Shown here one piece after another: positions 59,289 through 64,000 of a stretch of DNA of 64,000 nt. The translations under genes were made by a program, and so were the position numbers. This DNA comes from Acidobacteria bacterium Ga0077553 (GTDB taxonomy: Bacteria > Acidobacteriota > Terriglobia > Bryobacterales > Bryobacteraceae): positions 1 through 64,000 of the forward strand of contig LNFE01000110.1 in NCBI GenBank assembly GCA_001464575.1, read 5' to 3'. The notes under the pieces were generated by a model. The model had not been told where the DNA came from and did no database searches. It saw nothing but the letters and a program-made list of their open reading frames with translations. Within the stretch, counting starts at the first letter, position 1, and every line of letters begins with the position of its first letter.

Positions 59289-62200
59289 ATGCGCGTCTTC
59301 GTCTTGTCTGCCGTCCTCCTCTTTTCTGCTGCTGCTTACTGCCAAAGCACCATCTCCTCCATAACCGCCGGGAATGGCGACGGTGGGCCAGCCACGGCGA
59401 CCCGGTTTCCTGAGCTTTCAACAGGTCTGATCTATGATGCGGCCGGCAATCTTTATTTCTCGGAACCCGCTAGCGGTGTGGTCCGCCGCATCACCCCCGC
59501 CGGTGTCATCTCTACTATTGCCGGGACTGGGCAGCGAGGCTTTAGCGGCGATGGCGGCCCCGCAACCGCCGCCCAACTTCGGGACCCGAGGGGGCTTGCT
59601 ATCGACTCCGTCGGGAATCTCTTTATCGCCGACCGCGATGGCCATCGCGTACGGCGTGTCACCCCAGCCGGCATCATCTCCACCGTAGCGGGCACTGGCA
59701 CCTCTGGATTCTTTGGCGATAACGGACCTGCCCTCTCTGCCCGGCTGAACCGGCCAGAGGGGGTGGCCGTGGATGCATCGGGGAACCTCTATATCTCGGA
59801 CACCAATAACTGGCGAATTCGCCGCGTCAACACCGCGGGTACCATCACGACTTACGCCGGCGGACTCACTTCCGGTTTCGGCGGCGACGGCGGCCCCGCC
59901 ACCGCCGCCTCGATCTCTAGTCCGCGGGCGATCGCCCTCGACACCGCCGGGAATCTGTTCATTACTGACTATGGCTACCGCCGCATCCGCCGGGTTACGC
60001 CGGGCGGAACCATCGCTACCGTGGCCGGCGATGGGACCGGAGTTACGAGCCTGGGCTCACCCGCCACCAACACCGGCTTCTCGCCACCCGACACCATCGC
60101 CGTAGACGCTGCCGGCAACATTGTCTTTTCCAACGGCACCAGTGCTGGTGCCCCCGTACTGCGCGTGAACACCGCCGGTGTTCTCGAACTTGTTGCCGGG
60201 TCGCTAAGTTTCAACGGCAACATAGGCAACACCGGCGATGGCGGCCTTGCCACCGCCGCCAACGTCGGCAGGGTCGCCGGCCTCGTGTTTCACTCTTCGG
60301 GTGATCTGCTCTTCCTCTCGGGCGATCGTATCCGCCGCATCAACTCCGCCGGAGTCGTTTCCACGGTGTTCGGGGGGGCCCTCAGTGACGGCGGGCCGTC
60401 CATCAATGCCCGCGTCTTTCGGAGCTCGTTCACTAGTGAGCTCGCCGTCGACCCCTCAGGCAACCTCCTCGTGCTTGATGAGGAAGCCCGCATCCGCCGC
60501 ATCTCTGCCGGGAGCATCTCCACCTTCGCCGGCAATGGTCTCTCCAACTATGGCAATCCGCCCGCCGACGGAACCAATATCAATTCCTTCACCCTGCGCG
60601 GCCCCGTCGCTCTCGCCTACGCTCCCAACGGCGACCTTTACTTCGCTGACTATCAGCGGATCTTTCGCGTCACTCCAGCAGGGAGCGTCACCGCAATCGC
60701 TGGTAACGGCACCTTTGGCTACTCCGGCGACAACGGCCCCGCCACGGCAGCTTCCATATCCAACTCAGCATTTACTGCAATTGCGGTTGACTCCGCTGGA
60801 AACGTACTCTTTACGGACAACAACCGGATCCGTCGGGTTACCCCGGCCGGTGTCATTACGACCATTGCCGGCAACGACACCAGCGGTTTCAGTGGCGATG
60901 GTGGGCCAGCCTCCTCTGCGGTTCTATGGGTGCCCTCTGGGCTCGCTTTCGACTCTTCGAATAACCTCTACGTTGCCGATACCGGCAACAATCGCATCCG
61001 GCGCATCACGCCCGCCGGGGTGATTACAACATTCGCCGGTTCTGCTGATCAGGGTTTTGCTGGAGATGGCGGACCGGCTACCTCGGCCCGTTTCGTATCG
61101 CCTCGGGGTCTCGCATTCGACACCACCGGCAGCTTATACGTCGCCGACGTGGGGAACCACCGCATTCGCCGGATTACCCCTGCCGGCACGATAACCACCT
61201 ACGCTGGCTCGGGTCCTGCCGGTGTATTAAGTATCGGCGGGTTCGAGGGCGACGGTGGTGCTCCCACGTCAGCCCGGCTCTCGGAGCCCTCAGCGATCGC
61301 CATCGACTCCGCCGGCAATCTCTACATCGCCGACTACGGCAACCAGCGCATCCGCCGTGTCTCGAGCGGCGCCGCGCCCGTTCTCACCAGCTTCGCCACT
61401 GTCCCCTCTGGCCTCCAGCTCACCGTCGACGGCGTCACCTACACCACTCCCACCGCTCTCGCTCTCACCCCTGGCGCGACGGTTGCCGTCTCCGCCCCAT
61501 CGCCGCAAGGATTCGTTCCGCGCCATACTTTCCGCTCCTGGTCAGACGCCGGTGCCCAGTCCCACACCATCACCATTGGTTCCGCGCCTGCCACCTATAC
61601 CGCCACCTTCGGCGCTCAATTCGCTCTAACCACCGCTGTCAGTCCCTTGTCCTCCGGCTCGTTCGTCTTTAACCCAACCTCATCCGACGGATACTACGAT
61701 GTCGGTACCGCCGTCCAGGTCACCGCGGTTCCCAATTCTGGCTATAGCTTCTTAAACTTCTCCGGCTCGCTCACCGGGACCACCAACCCCGGTACCGTCA
61801 CCATGAACGGCGCCGCCACGGTTACCGCCAATTTCGGATGCAATTACACGCTGCCGGTTAGCTCCGCCTCCGTCGGCGCCGCCGCCGGCTCGGGAACCTT
61901 CTCGGTCACGGGTGGTGCCGGAGTCTGCGCTTCTCTTCCGAACCCGACTTCGAACGCCGCCTTCCTCACCGCTTCGGTCTCGGGAACCACGGTGACTTAC
62001 CAGTTCGCCGCCAATCCGGGAGCGGCGCGCGCAGGCGTCATCACCATCGGCGCCCGCACGTTCACCGTCAATCAGGCCGGGGCCGCCCAGCCCTCGGCCA
62101 CCGGGTCCGGCCCCATCGCCGGCTCCGGCGTTAACCAGACCCTCACCTTCCGCTTCTCCCATCCCGACGGCTTTAGCAACCTGGGTGTACTCAATGTCCT

Positions 62201-62612
62201 GATCAACCGCGCCCTTGACGGCGGCAACGCATGTTATATCGCCTACTCGCAGCCCGCCGGTATTCTCTTCCTGGTCAAGGATGGCGGGCCAAACGAGGGC
62301 CTATCCGATCCCCTCGTTCTCGGCTCGAATGCCACCGTTTCGAACTCCCAATGCACCATTCGGGGTACCGGTTCCTCCGCGGTAGGATCCGGCAACAATT
62401 TGACGCTCACCCTCAACATCAGCTTCTCGGCGTCGTTTACCGGCAGCCGGGTCATCTACACCGCCGCCCGCGACAACGGCAGCGGCAACAGCGGATGGAA
62501 AACCATCGGGGCCTCCCAAATCCCCGAAGCCAGCCCCACCTTCCCCCGTACCGGTCCCATGCCCCCAGCCACCTCCACCGCGTCCAACCCATTACTACCG
62601 GATGGGTCCTAA
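59289..62612 (+). CDS. Secreted NHL-repeat protein with BACON-like and C-terminal acidobacterial repeats
   Basis: About 1,107 residues. A signal peptide (MRVFVLSAVLLFSAAAYCQ) precedes about ten NHL-type units with the refrain ITPAGVISTIAGTG.. FSGDGGPATAA.. LAIDSAGNLYIAD. They form one or two beta-propellers (about residues 20-700). Next come two Gly-rich modules with TYTATFGAQFALTT and GAATVTANFGCNYTLPVS, a BACON-like part (LPVSSASVGAAAGSG) and the first copy of a C-terminal domain (LGVLNVLINRALDGGNACYIAY). At about 62590 the frame is lost. Probably surface or extracellular adhesion or binding. Codon use is like the neighbours. Confidence 0.82.
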   Translation: MRVFVLSAVLLFSAAAYCQSTISSITAGNGDGGPATATRFPELSTGLIYDAAGNLYFSEPASGVVRRITPAGVISTIAGTGQRGFSGDGGPATAAQLRDPRGLAIDSVGNLFIADRDGHRVRRVTPAGIISTVAGTGTSGFFGDNGPALSARLNRPEGVAVDASGNLYISDTNNWRIRRVNTAGTITTYAGGLTSGFGGDGGPATAASISSPRAIALDTAGNLFITDYGYRRIRRVTPGGTIATVAGDGTGVTSLGSPATNTGFSPPDTIAVDAAGNIVFSNGTSAGAPVLRVNTAGVLELVAGSLSFNGNIGNTGDGGLATAANVGRVAGLVFHSSGDLLFLSGDRIRRINSAGVVSTVFGGALSDGGPSINARVFRSSFTSELAVDPSGNLLVLDEEARIRRISAGSISTFAGNGLSNYGNPPADGTNINSFTLRGPVALAYAPNGDLYFADYQRIFRVTPAGSVTAIAGNGTFGYSGDNGPATAASISNSAFTAIAVDSAGNVLFTDNNRIRRVTPAGVITTIAGNDTSGFSGDGGPASSAVLWVPSGLAFDSSNNLYVADTGNNRIRRITPAGVITTFAGSADQGFAGDGGPATSARFVSPRGLAFDTTGSLYVADVGNHRIRRITPAGTITTYAGSGPAGVLSIGGFEGDGGAPTSARLSEPSAIAIDSAGNLYIADYGNQRIRRVSSGAAPVLTSFATVPSGLQLTVDGVTYTTPTALALTPGATVAVSAPSPQGFVPRHTFRSWSDAGAQSHTITIGSAPATYTATFGAQFALTTAVSPLSSGSFVFNPTSSDGYYDVGTAVQVTAVPNSGYSFLNFSGSLTGTTNPGTVTMNGAATVTANFGCNYTLPVSSASVGAAAGSGTFSVTGGAGVCASLPNPTSNAAFLTASVSGTTVTYQFAANPGAARAGVITIGARTFTVNQAGAAQPSATGSGPIAGSGVNQTLTFRFSHPDGFSNLGVLNVLINRALDGGNACYIAYSQPAGILFLVKDGGPNEGLSDPLVLGSNATVSNSQCTIRGTGSSAVGSGNNLTLTLNISFSASFTGSRVIYTAARDNGSGNSGWKTIGASQIPEASPTFPRTGPMPPATSTASNPLLPDGS

Positions 62613-62935
62613 TCAACACGGCAGTTGATGCCGGCCAAGCGTGCTATGTCGCCTATTTCGCTCCCGCCAATCTGGTGTTCCTATATCCAGACAACGGCGA
62701 CGGCGCTCAAGTGACTAACATGGTTCTCACCGGCACAAATAGTCTCGAAAACAGCCAATGCCGAATCAACTCGCAGGGTTCCAGCACGGCGACGAGCGGA
62801 GGCCAACTGACCCTAAATCTCAACATCACGATGAAGGCTCCCTTTGCCGGCCCGCGCGGCGTTTGGACCGCGATGCAAAACGCCGCCGCCCAGGTCAGTC
62901 CCTGGCGGATCGCTGGCGCTTGGCTAGTTCCTTAA
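62590..62935 (+). pseudogene. Out-of-frame second copy of the C-terminal domain of the NHL protein
   Basis: In another frame the stretch reads TTGWVLINTAVDAGQACYVAYFAPANLVFLYPDN and ends GAWLVP. It is homologous to the domain just before it (VLINRALDGGNACYIAYSQPAGILFLVKD). The first strand of the copy (SGSGVNQTLTFRF-like) is missing, so a short out-of-frame deletion sits at about 62590. Confidence 0.7.
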
Positions 62936-62992
62936 GGAGGGCTAGTCGCGTTGCCCTCCCGCGCGATGGGGCCTCCTAAGCGGTCCCATCGC
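62936..62992 (+). terminator. Pair of hairpins after the NHL gene
   Basis: GGAGGGC and GCCCTCC (62936-62942 and 62953-62959), then GCGATGGG and CCCATCGC (62963-62970 and 62985-62992). Neither is followed by a T-run, so termination is possible but not proven. Confidence 0.4.
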
Positions 62993-63409
62993 AGCGGCAC
63001 GGCTCGGACGGATGTGCCGTTTTGGGTTCCGACGTCATGAGTGACCATCGAGATAGTGAATGCGGGTTCTTTGTCCTGCCGTGTACTCGAATTGGCTAAA
63101 CCGGAACTGCCTCGCTGATCCGGGAAGAACTGGCGAAGTAGGGTTCTTCGTCTGCGTACTGCAAGTAGAAGGTCGAAAAGCTCACGATAGTATCATTCCG
63201 GAAAAACTGGAGCAGCTGATCGGTCGAAGTCAGCAATGCGCCAATAACGAACCCGCCCCCGTCGAAGCCCGCGTCCTCAACGGCAACCACGTCCGGCCTT
63301 GGCGCTCAGGCAGCTGAAAACAATCGATTCTGACCAGCAAGGCCGCTCATCCGAAAACAACCGGCTGGCGTAAGCCTAGAATCGCGATCAACCTCCTGGC
63401 CATCGCGAG
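62993..63409. other. Gene-free stretch
   Basis: About 420 bases between the NHL gene and the BrnT promoter. A few short frames occur on both strands, none with family character. Confidence 0.4.
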
Positions 63410-63431
63410 CGTATATACGTTGCGATACAAT
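63410..63431 (+). promoter_or_regulatory. BrnT promoter with palindromic operator
   Basis: A perfect ten-base palindrome CGTATATACG (63410-63419) lies directly before TACAAT (63426-63431), a -10-like box nine bases from the toxin start. The palindrome would sit in the promoter spacer, a fitting place for autorepression by BrnA. Confidence 0.5.
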
Positions 63432-63439
63432 GAAGACGG

Positions 63440-63721
63440 GTGGCGGGCGGAATCGAGTTCGATTGGGATAAAGAGAACAAGAAGCACCTCTCTGACCACA
63501 AAGTCGCGCCCGCGGAGTTCGAACAGGTGCTGAACAACGATCCGATAAACTTGGCCTTCCATCTCGTCAACGACGAAGAACGGTACCGCTCGGTTGGCCT
63601 TACCAATAACGGTCGTTTGTTGTCGGTGGCCTGGACGATTCGGAACGGCAAGGTGCGCGCCATTACCGCTTTTCCGGCTACCGTATCCGACAGAAAGGCC
63701 TTCCTGGAGAAACCAAAATGA
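63440..63721 (+). CDS. brnT: BrnT-family toxin
   Basis: 93 residues; IEFDWDKENKKHLSDHKV, AFHLVNDEERYRSVGLTNNGRLLSVAWTIRNGKVRAITAFPAT. This is the BrnT fold (EFEWD.. K..NL..H at the N-terminus, then RxxxIG.. and RxxI[ST]A). Such toxins are ribonucleases that halt translation. The start is GTG at 63440, nine bases beyond a -10-like box, so the message is probably almost leaderless. Stop and BrnA start overlap (ATGA). Confidence 0.85.
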   Translation: MAGGIEFDWDKENKKHLSDHKVAPAEFEQVLNNDPINLAFHLVNDEERYRSVGLTNNGRLLSVAWTIRNGKVRAITAFPATVSDRKAFLEKPK

Positions 63722-64000
63722 AGAAGCCGTTGGAGAAAAACTCGCAGCGCGTCGTGCCTGCCTTCGCTACCGAGGCGGAAGAGGCCGCGTGGTGGTACGA
63801 AAACCGCAGCCACCAGGGGAAAGAACTACTCGCTGCCGTGAAAAGCGGCGAGGCGCAAGTGTTGACTAAGACCAAGTTGCAGGAGCGGATCGCTGCGTCC
63901 AAGAAAGCGCCCGCTCCCGTGGTGGCGTTAAGAATTCCCGCCGCCGACTTGGCCCTAGCCCGGAAGCAGGCTGAGCAGAAGGGTTTGCCGTACCAGACCT
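63718..64000 (+). CDS. brnA: BrnA-like antitoxin, partial at right edge
   Basis: About 94 residues are visible. It has MKKPLEKNSQRVVPAFATE, an Ala/Lys-rich helix, and then VALRIPAADLALARKQAEQKGLPYQ, the start of a ribbon-helix-helix DNA-binding domain at the right edge. BrnA neutralises BrnT and represses the pair. The ATG overlaps the toxin stop by four bases. The C-terminus is beyond the window. Confidence 0.82.
   Translation, partial: MKKPLEKNSQRVVPAFATEAEEAAWWYENRSHQGKELLAAVKSGEAQVLTKTKLQERIAASKKAPAPVVALRIPAADLALARKQAEQKGLPYQT

Overview
The window looks like a chromosomal segment of an acidobacterium, probably of the Solibacter/Bryobacter branch. The evidence is high GC, paired DUF1552 and DUF1592 cytochrome-type proteins, several very long Oar-like TonB receptors with an N-terminal carboxypeptidase-regulatory domain, ECF sigma factors sitting beside Ser/Thr kinases, NHL-repeat secreted proteins and DUF3526-type ABC exporters. 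This is an inference from gene families; there is no rRNA or tRNA in the window.

Layout. 0-4 kb (minus): an ABC efflux permease running off the left edge with its HlyD-type adaptor, a PRC-barrel protein and a stress-type glycine-zipper protein. 4.1-9 kb (plus): oleate hydratase, an Acg-like nitroreductase, an MDR-family reductase and a GH5-like secreted glycosidase. 9-9.6 kb: scrambled remains of a KdpD-type kinase. 9.6-14.3 kb: a giant radical SAM / aldo-keto reductase / ferredoxin-like / three Ig-like / class III aminotransferase protein whose last domain is broken. 14.3-19.1 kb: an amino-sugar and dipeptide salvage cluster (frameshifted ROK-like kinase, NagA, membrane dipeptidase, MFS transporter). 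19.1-25.2 kb: lipoprotein, subtilisin-like protease, broken ECF sigma factor and a TPR Ser/Thr kinase. 25.2-31.3 kb: GT-C glycosyltransferase, FkbM-like protein and the DUF1592/DUF1552 pair. 31.3-43.6 kb: three TonB receptors (two with broken C-termini) around a three-gene ABC exporter. 45-54.6 kb: an accessory island with a bacterial gasdermin (bGSDM) plus caspase-like protease operon, three FGE-sulfatase genes or relics, a truncated AraC regulator, two PIN toxin-antitoxin pairs and an esterase. 55.6-62.9 kb: a beta-propeller sensor Ser/Thr kinase with a convergent ECF sigma factor, then an NHL-repeat protein. 63.4-64 kb: a BrnT/BrnA toxin-antitoxin pair cut by the right edge.

The strongest candidate for an exciting system is the gasdermin-caspase operon at 45.1-48.4 kb. 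It has a recognisable sigma-70-type promoter and a 271-residue pore-former followed 17 bases later by a long caspase-like protease with extra beta-rich domains. In the known systems of this type the protease cuts the gasdermin, which then makes membrane pores and kills the infected cell.

A second theme runs through the whole window. About a dozen genes carry small lesions: one-base deletions, short internal deletions of roughly 10-20 codons, one nonsense codon and truncated fusions. Either this is a locus in active decay or the assembly contains many small collapses. Reads must settle this before any of these genes is called dead.
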